DNA from: Methanoregula sp.
GTDB taxonomy: Archaea; Halobacteriota; Methanomicrobia; Methanomicrobiales; Methanospirillaceae
Reading direction: 5' to 3'
DNA: 8,565 bases
NCBI GenBank assembly: GCA_030653335.1
Contig: JAURZP010000086.1
Span: forward strand, 1-8,565
Shown here in pieces: positions 1-5,328 of the stretch. Positions within the stretch are counted from its first letter, which is position 1. Each line of letters starts with the position of its first letter. The notes under the pieces are model-generated. The model was not told the DNA's origin. It made no database searches and worked only from the letters and a program-made list of their open reading frames with translations. A program made the position numbers and the translations under genes.

Positions 1-258
1 GCAATCCTTCTCGAAGACGAACTTTACAATAAGCGAAAGAATTCAGAGATCGCTGACGACCCGGTCTTTTTATTAAGCGATGAGATCATTGGCATGGCAA
101 TTGCAGAATGCATTGGTGGTACCTATGCACGGTTTGAATTCACCCGGTATGATCAGAAGAAACCGGGGATCCTCGCAAAGCTCGGACCGTTCCTCGATGA
201 CGCGGTTGCCGGGTTGATTGCAGGTTGCACATCACGACTCTACAGCGATTGCGTATGA
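1..258 (+). CDS. cobZ: CobZ-like alpha-ribazole phosphatase / PgpA-family protein, C-terminal part (5' end outside window)
   Basis: The frame is open from base 1 to TGA at 256-258 and gives the last 85 residues of a protein that starts upstream. Two conserved blocks of the phosphatidylglycerophosphatase A (PgpA) fold are visible: SDEIIGMAIAE (about residues 26-36 of the fragment) and KLGPFLDDAVAGLIAG near the C terminus, whose Asp/Glu residues would be expected to bind metal in this family. In methanogens such as Methanosarcina mazei, a protein with this fold (CobZ) removes the phosphate from alpha-ribazole phosphate in cobamide synthesis. The neighbouring cobS, overlapping by four bases, supports that role over lipid phosphatase. 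The upstream portion, including any extra N-terminal domain, is not visible, so the CobZ assignment rests on the fold plus context. The stop codon is embedded in ATGA with the cobS start, which suggests translational coupling. Confidence 0.72.
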   Translation, partial: AILLEDELYNKRKNSEIADDPVFLLSDEIIGMAIAECIGGTYARFEFTRYDQKKPGILAKLGPFLDDAVAGLIAGCTSRLYSDCV

Positions 259-965
259 AAATTCTCAAATCTCTTCTGCAGTTTACGACAGTACTTCCTC
301 TGGGTAAACCGCAGGATCTCGAACCATTTGCCAGGCATTCATATCTTTATCCGGTTGCCGGTTATGTCATCGGAGCAATTGTCGCACTTCCGGTTTTTTT
401 TATCGCTGACCATACGATTGCAGCAGCTGTTGCCATTGCACTGATTATGCTGATATCAGGTGCCCATCATTTTGACGGCCTGTTGGATTTCGGTGATGGC
501 TTAATGGCACACGGGGACCGTGAGAAGCGGATCAGAGCGCTCACCGACCGGTATATCGGTGCGGGGGGTGTTGCTGCAGGGATCGTGATCATACTTCTCC
601 TGTTTGCCGGATTACAGGCATCAACGTCTATTGTGTTTGCCATCATCATTGGAGAAGTCTGTGCAAAACTTTCAATGACCTTACTTACAACATATGGCAC
701 GCCATTCAGGCAGGGGATTCACAGCTATCTCCACCAGTTCTCAAAACCCCATTTCCCACTCATTGCCGCACTCTTGTGTGCGCCAATTCTCTTCATTCCG
801 ATTGCTCCTTTCAAATTGATCGGCGCCATTCTGGTTGCAGTCTTGTGCCCGGCAATCATGCTGCTTGTTTCAAAACGTTTGTTTGGCGGAGTGAACGGAG
901 ATGTTGTTGGTGCCGCAAACGAAATTACACGGGCTTGTGCAATAATTGCACTCGCCATCATCTGA
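255..965 (+). CDS. cobS: CobS, adenosylcobinamide-GDP ribazoletransferase (cobalamin synthase)
   Basis: This integral membrane enzyme joins adenosylcobinamide-GDP with alpha-ribazole or its phosphate to make the cobamide or its phosphate, the final assembly reaction. The 236-residue length is near the usual CobS size. The family signature is clear at residues 71-105: HHFDGLLDFGDGL, then a charged stretch and LTDRYIGAGG. This matches the HxDGLxDxxDG...D...G.GG pattern whose acidic residues are thought to bind Mg2+. The rest is several hydrophobic membrane segments, and the N-terminal TTVLPLGKP ... LYPVAGYVIGA block is typical of archaeal CobS. The ATG at 255 was chosen over an in-frame TTG at 225 because it overlaps the cobZ stop (ATGA) and gives the expected N terminus; no Shine-Dalgarno (SD) sequence is evident, consistent with coupling. 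Only a T5 run at 966-970 follows, a weak terminator candidate. Confidence 0.93.
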   Translation: MKILKSLLQFTTVLPLGKPQDLEPFARHSYLYPVAGYVIGAIVALPVFFIADHTIAAAVAIALIMLISGAHHFDGLLDFGDGLMAHGDREKRIRALTDRYIGAGGVAAGIVIILLLFAGLQASTSIVFAIIIGEVCAKLSMTLLTTYGTPFRQGIHSYLHQFSKPHFPLIAALLCAPILFIPIAPFKLIGAILVAVLCPAIMLLVSKRLFGGVNGDVVGAANEITRACAIIALAII

Positions 966-978
966 TTTTTGGGTCGTG

Positions 979-1065
979 TCATACGATCATTGACAGCCAA
1001 TTTCTGAACAGGAACCGTGCGCGAATTGCACATACGAAAAAAAGCTCATCGCATCGTCCTCCCAT
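979..1065 (-). other. Small ORF of 28 codons in the cobS downstream region; coding status doubtful
   Basis: On the minus strand an ATG at 1065-1063 opens a frame to TGA at 981-979. The peptide begins MGGRCDELFFV. The ATG lies at the edge of the 28-bp direct repeat (1063-1090). Reading upstream in frame gives PFDPMGG, matching the PFDPMSG read in frame at the other repeat copy. There is no Shine-Dalgarno sequence. The frame is open upstream back to a stop at 1140-1138, so the ATG need not be the true beginning of the open stretch. It may be part of a repeat or a decayed gene and not a working gene. Confidence 0.2.
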
Positions 1066-1090
1066 AGGATCAAAAGGGGATATACGGATC
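1063..1090. repeat. 28-bp imperfect direct repeat, copy 1
   Basis: Compared with 1373-1400, 24 of 28 bases are identical, including an exact 15-base core CATAGGATCAAAAGG and the terminal GGATC. The two copies are in the same orientation and 310 bp apart. Read on the minus strand, each copy ends in a TTTTGATCCTATG string, so each would put an ATG at the same point and translate in frame as PFDPM followed by GG or SG. No terminal inverted repeats or transposase were seen nearby. Confidence 0.7.
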
Positions 1091-1137
1091 GCGGGAACCT
1101 GAAAAACCCCATTTTTCCCATCCCGACATTCTATAGA

Positions 1138-1375
1138 TCACCTTAAAAGCCGATCTGCTTCCCAATAGCATCCATTAGCGTAAATTTTAAACCGTTTATC
1201 TACCTTTGTCTGACTCAACACATACCAAAATAGCGAGTCCTCAAATCCGTGTGACGGAATTCCCCCTTTTCTGCAACCTAAAGCCGTTCTGTCCAGCTTA
1301 AGACCTTTAGGGTGCGTGATCCCTCACGACGGAGAGGTACACCGGCAGGAACCTCCAGACCTCATCTCCCGACAT
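1138..1375 (-). pseudogene. Possible frameshifted or decayed small protein gene of unknown function
   Basis: An ATG at 1375-1373 gives a 22-residue peptide (MSGDEVWRFLPVYLSVVRD...) ending at TAA 1309-1307. One base out of phase, a 61-codon stretch with no stop (1323-1141) ends at TGA 1140-1138 and reads like protein: KGLKLDRTALGCRKGG, then SHGFEDSLFWYVL, then YANGCYWEADRLLR. Joining the two by +1 at CCC-TAA (1312-1307) would give about 78 residues. After the TGA the same phase stays open for another 52 codons to 981. I do not recognise the family. There is no SD before the ATG. It may be a broken gene, a member of a dispersed repeat, a +1 frameshifted gene, or chance openness; the first two seem most likely to me. 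Confidence 0.35.
1311..1356. other. GC-rich segment with nested hairpin potential
   Basis: A perfect hairpin CGTGA-TCCC-TCACG lies at 1315-1328. GGTG at 1311-1314 can pair with CACC at 1340-1343. As an alternative, AGGT 1335-1338 can pair with ACCT 1351-1354, extended by G-C pairs on either side of a bulge. The surrounding intergenic DNA is richer in A and T. It may be a structured RNA element, or simply the GC-rich part of the ORF-like sequence on the minus strand that overlaps it. No known RNA family was recognised. Confidence 0.25.
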
Positions 1376-1400
1376 AGGATCAAAAGGTAATATCAGGATC
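1373..1400. repeat. 28-bp imperfect direct repeat, copy 2
   Basis: This is the partner of 1063-1090, with 24 of 28 identical positions. This copy overlaps the last codons and stop (1395-1393) of the cysteine-rich minus-strand gene, so the repeat either donated the 3' end of that gene or inserted against it. Homology with copy 1 fades just beyond the GGATC at 1396-1400. Confidence 0.7.
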
Positions 1401-1719
1401 CCTTATACATCCCCGCAAACCCTTTGTTTGCATCATCTTCGCATTCGATTGCAAAGCCATCCCGGATTAATGTGTTGAACAACATTGCAGCATTCATCAG
1501 GTTGTCATCAGTTGCAGATCCTTTCCGGATATCATTAAGAGCCTGTTGCTGGGGAGTCGGAGTCAGGCGTTTTCCTACCCACACACCTTTACAGTAACGA
1601 CAGTATGCACAATGACTGTAAACGGATACTTCGCCATCAGCACATGAAACAAGAACACGGTTTTTTTTCTCATCCCGCTCAAACGTCAAGGTCTTCATGC
1701 AGGAAAGGTATTCAACCAT
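1393..1719 (-). CDS. Hypothetical small cysteine-rich protein, 108 aa
   Basis: I do not recognise a family. The protein is soluble, with no signal peptide or membrane segment. Five of its six cysteines are notable: C26, a tight H36-C37-x2-C40-x2-C43 cluster (HCAYCRYC) and C93. C26 plus the cluster could bind zinc or an iron-sulfur centre, which is inference. After residue 60 the sequence looks helical (ALNDIRKG, then NLMNAAMLFNTLIRDGFAIE). The ATG at 1719 was chosen because a TATA-like stretch lies about 25-35 bases upstream, implying a very short leader, and there is no SD before this ATG or before the in-frame ATG at 1698. The 3' end overlaps a 28-bp direct repeat. It is divergent from tuf. 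No strong oligo-T terminator follows. Coding is supported by its length, protein-like composition and own promoter; function is unknown. Confidence 0.65.
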   Translation of the reverse strand: MVEYLSCMKTLTFERDEKKNRVLVSCADGEVSVYSHCAYCRYCKGVWVGKRLTPTPQQQALNDIRKGSATDDNLMNAAMLFNTLIRDGFAIECEDDANKGFAGMYKGS

Positions 1720-1742
1720 CTGATATGAGAATGTCGGTATGA

Positions 1743-1757
1743 ATTTTATATTTAAAA
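1743..1757 (-). promoter_or_regulatory. TATA-box candidate for the cysteine-rich gene
   Basis: On the minus strand this stretch reads TTTTTAAATATAAAA. Its centre is about 30 bases upstream of the ATG at 1719, so transcription would start only a few bases before the start codon. That fits the missing Shine-Dalgarno sequence (leaderless or nearly so). Confidence 0.45.
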
Positions 1758-1775
1758 ACGCAAAACCTCCGAAAA

Positions 1776-1792
1776 TCGAAATGTTTTAAATA
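1776..1792 (+). promoter_or_regulatory. BRE/TATA promoter of the tuf-rpsJ cluster
   Basis: TTTTAAATA at 1784-1792 fits an archaeal TATA box. It is preceded by TCGAAATG (1776-1783), which resembles the purine-rich TFB recognition element. Transcription would be expected to start near 1813-1817, giving a leader of about 55 bases. The box is only about 30 bp from the opposing TATA box of the divergent gene. Confidence 0.6.
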
Positions 1793-1820
1793 GATGGATC
1801 TCATACATGTAATACTCGCA

Positions 1821-1855
1821 TAAACTGACTGTAAGCGGACAGTCTTAAACGTTTA
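1821..1855 (+). promoter_or_regulatory. Hairpin in the tuf 5' leader
   Basis: GACTGT (1827-1832) and ACAGTC (1839-1844) form a perfect 6-bp stem around an AAGCGG loop. Outer TAAAC (1821-1825) could pair with GTTTA (1851-1855), and TAAACGTTTA (1846-1855) is itself a perfect palindrome. It sits between the predicted transcription start and the ribosome binding site, so it could influence mRNA stability or translation. Confidence 0.4.
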
Positions 1856-1858
1856 TTT

Positions 1859-1866
1859 GGAGGGAG
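1859..1866 (+). promoter_or_regulatory. Strong ribosome binding site of tuf
   Basis: GGAGGGAG lies four bases before the ATG at 1871, close to the archaeal 16S anti-SD complement GGAGGTGA. This fixes the tuf start. Confidence 0.8.
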
Positions 1867-1870
1867 ATTA

Positions 1871-3148
1871 ATGGCATCTGAAAAGCCCCACATGAATCTG
1901 GCTGTTATCGGACACATCGACCACGGAAAGTCAACAACCGTCGGAAGGATGATGTTCGAGACTGGTGCAGTACCTGCACACATCATCGAAGGTTACCGAA
2001 AGGAGGCTGCATCTAAGGGTAAGGCCACTTTTGAATTTGCATGGGTTATGGACAACTTAAAGGAAGAACGTGAAAGGGGTATCACTATCGATATCGCCCA
2101 CAAGCGTTTCGATACACCCAAGTTCTATTTTACAGTCGTCGACTGCCCCGGACACAGAGACTTTGTCAAGAACATGATCACCGGTGCATCACAGGCTGAT
2201 GCAGCAATTCTCGTAGTTGCAGCCCCAGATGGTGTAATGGACCAGACGAAAGAGCACGTGTTCCTTGCCCGTACACTCGGCATTACGCAGATCATCATCG
2301 CCATCAACAAGATGGACTCAGTAAAATTCGATGAGAAGCGGTTCAACGAGGTCAAGAAGGATCTCTCCGATCTTATCAAGATGGTAGGGTACAAACCTGA
2401 TGAGACTCTTTTCATACCGATCAGCTCACTGGGTGGCCAGAATATCAAGAGCGTCAGCCCCGAAACTCCATGGTACAAGGGTCTGGCACTGATCCCGGCC
2501 CTCGACACATTCAAAGAGCCGGCAAAACCGACTGACAAACCATTCCGTCTTCCAATTCAGGATGTCTACAGCATCAGCGGTATCGGCACTGTACCGGTAG
2601 GCCGTGTTGAGACAGGTATCATGAAGAAAGGAATGAAAGTATCCTTCATGCCTGCCAACAAGGATGGAGAAATCAAGTCCATTGAGATGCACCACGAAGA
2701 GATCCCACAGGCATTACCCGGTGACAACATCGGGTTCAACGTCCGTGGTATCGGAAAGGGTGAAATCCGCCGCGGCGATGTCTGCGGACCAGCAGATGTA
2801 CCACCGACCGTTGCTGACGAGTTCACTGCACAGATCGTCGTGCTCCAGCACCCCAGCGCACTGACCGTTGGATACACTCCGGTCTTCCACTGCCATACCA
2901 CCCAGACAGCCTGCACATTCATGGAACTCCAGAAAAAACTTGATCCACGCACAGGTCAGACCAAAGAAGAGAACCCGGCGTTCCTCAAGACCGGCGATGC
3001 AGCAATTGTCGTTATCAAACCGACAAAACCGATGGTCATTGAGAATATCAAGGAACTCCCGCAATTGGGCAGGTTCGCAGTCCGTGATATGGGAACAACT
3101 ATTGCCGCTGGCATGTGCATTGCCATTAAGGCAAAACAAATGAGATAA
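1871..3148 (+). CDS. tuf: Translation elongation factor EF-1 alpha (EF-Tu homologue)
   Basis: This GTPase carries aminoacyl-tRNA to the ribosomal A site in the cytoplasm. All G-domain motifs are intact: GHIDHGKST (14-22, P-loop), GITID (70-74, switch I/effector), DCPGH (91-95, switch II) and NKMD (146-149, guanine specificity). The second and third domains follow: the beta-barrel region with YSISGIGTVPVGRVETG, and the C-terminal block with HPSALTVGYTPVFHCHTTQ and GRFAVRDMGTTIAAG. The full length of 425 residues is normal for archaeal EF-1 alpha. The start is set by the GGAGGGAG ribosome binding site and a promoter about 80 bases upstream. rpsJ follows after 19 bases and would be co-transcribed, a common archaeal arrangement. 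Its codon choice (for example ATC, CTC, AAG, GGT) looks more selective than that of its neighbours, as expected for a highly expressed gene. Confidence 0.98.
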   Translation: MASEKPHMNLAVIGHIDHGKSTTVGRMMFETGAVPAHIIEGYRKEAASKGKATFEFAWVMDNLKEERERGITIDIAHKRFDTPKFYFTVVDCPGHRDFVKNMITGASQADAAILVVAAPDGVMDQTKEHVFLARTLGITQIIIAINKMDSVKFDEKRFNEVKKDLSDLIKMVGYKPDETLFIPISSLGGQNIKSVSPETPWYKGLALIPALDTFKEPAKPTDKPFRLPIQDVYSISGIGTVPVGRVETGIMKKGMKVSFMPANKDGEIKSIEMHHEEIPQALPGDNIGFNVRGIGKGEIRRGDVCGPADVPPTVADEFTAQIVVLQHPSALTVGYTPVFHCHTTQTACTFMELQKKLDPRTGQTKEENPAFLKTGDAAIVVIKPTKPMVIENIKELPQLGRFAVRDMGTTIAAGMCIAIKAKQMR

Positions 3149-3156
3149 TTTTTTTT
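3149..3156 (+). terminator. T8 run between tuf and rpsJ, possible partial terminator
   Basis: Eight T directly follow the tuf stop codon and precede the rpsJ GGAG. Oligo-U alone can terminate archaeal RNA polymerase, so partial termination here could keep S10 and downstream expression below EF-1 alpha. No hairpin precedes it. This is inference from sequence. Confidence 0.35.
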
Positions 3157-3167
3157 GGAGACATAAC

Positions 3168-3476
3168 ATGCAGAAAGCCAGAATTCGCCTGACAGGTACA
3201 GACTTTAATAAAGTAGAGATGGTCTGCGACAGAATCCGTGAGATTGCAGAACGCACAGGTGTGAATCTGGCCGGTCCGATACCGCTCCCAACCAAACGGT
3301 TGGTGGTACCTATCCGAAAGAGCCCTGATGGTGAAGGGACTGCCACATGGGATCGCTGGCAGATGCGTGTACATAAACGCCTCATCGATATCGATGCTGA
3401 TGAGCGTGCACTCCGCCAGCTCATGCGCATTCAGGTGCCAAAAGATATCGGCATTGAGATAGTATTAGAGAGTTGA
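3168..3476 (+). CDS. rpsJ: 30S ribosomal protein S10 (uS10)
   Basis: The product is a 102-residue small-subunit protein of the 30S head. Family blocks are clear: ARIRLTGTD at the N terminus, the central loop region with AGPIPLPTKRLVVPIRKSP, then DRWQMRVHKRLIDI and the C-terminal VPKDIGIEIVLES. The length is normal for archaeal S10. The start ATG is preceded by GGAG (3157-3160) at a seven-base spacing. It follows tuf by 19 bases and leads into the next gene within 12 bases, so all three probably share a transcript. Confidence 0.97.
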   Translation: MQKARIRLTGTDFNKVEMVCDRIREIAERTGVNLAGPIPLPTKRLVVPIRKSPDGEGTATWDRWQMRVHKRLIDIDADERALRQLMRIQVPKDIGIEIVLES

Positions 3477-3482
3477 AGGGTG
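3475..3482 (+). promoter_or_regulatory. Ribosome binding site candidate that decides the Agl23-like start
   Basis: GAAGGGTG overlaps the rpsJ stop and ends six bases before GTG 3489. It would be too close to serve the in-frame GTG at 3480, which it overlaps. This favours 3489 as the start. Confidence 0.45.
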
Positions 3483-3488
3483 CTTAGC

Positions 3489-5153
3489 GTGCAGCAGGCC
3501 GCTTGCATCTCAGATAAAATCAAAAGTTTTTTCACTTTTAATCGAATTTTTCTTTTAATCCTGATTCTCACCATTTTTTTACGGTTCTGGGCTCTTGATC
3601 TCAAACTACTCCACCACGATGAAGCCATTCATTCATGGTTCTCATATGAACTTCTCACAAAAGGCACATGGGTATATGACCCAAGCTACCACGGGCCATT
3701 TCTCTATTATGTCACTGCCGGCATGTTCTCGGTTTTTGGGGATTCTGATCTGGTAGCGCGGTTGCTTCCTGCACTATTTGGTACTCTCTTAATTCCACTG
3801 GTGTATTGCATTTACCGCATTGGATATCTCAATAAAAACCAGACAATTCTTGCATGCCTGTTTATCGCACTATCTCCGGATATGGTGTACTTCTCCCGCT
3901 TCTTAAGGCATGATATTTTCATGCTCTTTTTCACCTTCCTGCTCCTTGTAGCTCTCCTGTATTATTTTAAACGCGGACAGGTGAGATTTGTCCTTATCGC
4001 AGCTGTAGCAATGGCAGGAGCCCTTAGCTGTAAAGAAGAGATGCCGGTGATCCTACTGATCTTCGCATCGTTTTTTATCTTTTCCATATGGAGAGGTAAC
4101 TTTACCCTGCCGGCCTCATGGAAACGGGATCTGTTATTCGGGCTGATCCTTGTCACTGCAATAATGAGCGTGCTCTATACGGGATTTGGATCTCATCCTG
4201 AAACACTGGCAGGCCAGAACTTCCAGATAACAGCACAGGGAGTTCACTTTGAAATGAATACAACAGGGTGGTACAAGGCAGTGGATCACTGGACGGGCAT
4301 GCACAACCAGCAGCGTCTTGGCGGCCCGTTTTATTTCTACGCCCCATTTTATCTCATGTATGAACTCCCGATCTTTATCCTTGCCATCATTGGTACTCTA
4401 CAGTTCATTCTTACAGGAGTTGATCTCACTCTTGCATTCAAACGATTGAAAAATATTATTTTGACACGAAAACTTTCCCTGTCAACCAAACAACTAGCCG
4501 AAACAAGTCTCTATCAGCTTCAAAATCCCCGCCCGGGTTATTCAAAATCTGACGAATTTTTCCGGTTATGTATCTGGTGGATGATCCTGACTATGGCATT
4601 CTATGCTTATGTGGGAGAGAAGGTGCCATGGTTGCTCATCCCCCAACTGCTCCCCATGTGTTTTGTCGCAGTATACAAGCTGAACTGGCAAAAGATTGCA
4701 TTTGCACTTGTTGGATGTATTTTCCTTGTAGCAATGACCTGGCATGTTGCATTCATTCCAGTAGATATCAATGAGCCGATTGTCCAGGTACAGAACTCTG
4801 AAGAGATGCGTGAGGTGATGCAACTTATCGATGCATCCGATAATGTCATTGTCGCGTCAAAAGATTACTGGCCTCTTCCATGGTATTATCGGGGCGAACG
4901 GTGGAATAAGATAAAATTCTATGGCAATCGGGCTGATGAATCATTGCTTAAGGAAAAAAATCCCGGTGTAATTATTCTTCATGATGCCGAAAGTTACCCG
5001 GTTATCGAAGGTTATGACAAAAAAACATACAAACTTAGTTACTGGTTCTCATTCTATGATAATGAGAAACGGTTGTCAGATTATTATCTTAACAGGGATG
5101 GAAAGATGGGAAGTATTAATATAGATGTTTTTACGATTCAAAAAACCGTATAA
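3489..5153 (+). CDS. Agl23-like polytopic membrane protein (TIGR03663 family, GT-C/PMT-like fold)
   Basis: This large multi-pass protein (554 aa from GTG 3489; 557 if GTG 3480 is used) resembles the archaeal family called flippase activity-associated protein Agl23, linked in haloarchaea to protein N-glycosylation and related to PMT/ArnT-type GT-C glycosyltransferases. After a first membrane segment (about residues 18-37) comes LHHDEAIHSWF, with the D44-E45 acidic pair in the first outer loop as in GT-C enzymes. Next are YDPSYHGPF (63-71), RFLRHD (137-142) and a series of hydrophobic helices. A hydrophilic C-terminal domain of about 130 residues carries WPLPWYY (461-467), typical of this family. 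The substrate cannot be told; a dolichol-linked sugar is likely by analogy. Placement 12 bases after rpsJ implies co-transcription with translation genes. A T-rich tract ends the unit. Confidence 0.82.
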   Translation: MQQAACISDKIKSFFTFNRIFLLILILTIFLRFWALDLKLLHHDEAIHSWFSYELLTKGTWVYDPSYHGPFLYYVTAGMFSVFGDSDLVARLLPALFGTLLIPLVYCIYRIGYLNKNQTILACLFIALSPDMVYFSRFLRHDIFMLFFTFLLLVALLYYFKRGQVRFVLIAAVAMAGALSCKEEMPVILLIFASFFIFSIWRGNFTLPASWKRDLLFGLILVTAIMSVLYTGFGSHPETLAGQNFQITAQGVHFEMNTTGWYKAVDHWTGMHNQQRLGGPFYFYAPFYLMYELPIFILAIIGTLQFILTGVDLTLAFKRLKNIILTRKLSLSTKQLAETSLYQLQNPRPGYSKSDEFFRLCIWWMILTMAFYAYVGEKVPWLLIPQLLPMCFVAVYKLNWQKIAFALVGCIFLVAMTWHVAFIPVDINEPIVQVQNSEEMREVMQLIDASDNVIVASKDYWPLPWYYRGERWNKIKFYGNRADESLLKEKNPGVIILHDAESYPVIEGYDKKTYKLSYWFSFYDNEKRLSDYYLNRDGKMGSINIDVFTIQKTV

Positions 5154-5154
5154 A

Positions 5155-5165
5155 TTTCTTTTTTT
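5155..5165 (+). terminator. Oligo-T terminator after the Agl23-like gene
   Basis: TTTCTTTTTTT begins one base after the stop region of the glycosylation gene. Such U-rich tracts are typical archaeal intrinsic terminators. The rest of the 175-bp convergent gap (5154-5328) holds further A/T tracts and no gene that I can see. Confidence 0.6.
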
Positions 5166-5308
5166 AACTGGGATCAAGTTCACACAATGTTGACAGGGAT
5201 CACTACAGCAGTAAGTTGCAGAGGTGAGACCTAAAGGATAAACAAGGTAATAGCATTGGGATATTAATTAATTAAAAAAAAATCAGGGTATGAATTTCCC
5301 AATCACTT

Positions 5309-5315
5309 AAAAAAA
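5309..5315 (-). terminator. Oligo-T terminator of the CetZ-like operon
   Basis: Read on the minus strand, seven T follow 13 bases after the TAA at 5331-5329. A second, longer tract of nine T lies at 5282-5274. Together they could give staggered termination facing the convergent gene cluster. Confidence 0.5.
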
Positions 5316-5328
5316 TAATAAACGAAGG

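Noticed and set aside
225..254. TTG at 225 as a longer cobS start
   Set aside because: It would extend cobS deep into the cobZ-like gene, adds residues not typical of CobS, and ATG 255 overlaps the upstream stop in the usual coupling pattern.
776..1102. Plus-strand open frame overlapping the 3' half of cobS
   Set aside because: It is out of phase with cobS, rich in His, Cys and Arg, and has no start signal; openness follows from cobS codon use.
1225..1370. Possible tRNA or other stable RNA gene in the gap upstream of the Cys-rich gene
   Set aside because: No cloverleaf, GTTCRA T-arm or 7-bp acceptor stem could be drawn on either strand, and no SRP RNA or RNase P core motif was seen.
966..1400. 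Insertion sequence or MITE in the cobS downstream gap
   Set aside because: No terminal inverted repeats, no target-site duplication and no transposase fragment were found; the only repeats are direct and 28 bp long.
2714..3430. Long (238-codon) open frame on the minus strand opposite tuf and rpsJ
   Set aside because: It is antisense to two unmistakable genes, its composition (Ser, Arg, Cys rich) is what biased codon use produces on the opposite strand, and it has no promoter or ribosome binding site.
5265..5282. TTAATTAATTAA tract as an operator or origin element
   Set aside because: It is a low-complexity A/T stretch in a convergent gap; termination tracts explain it adequately.
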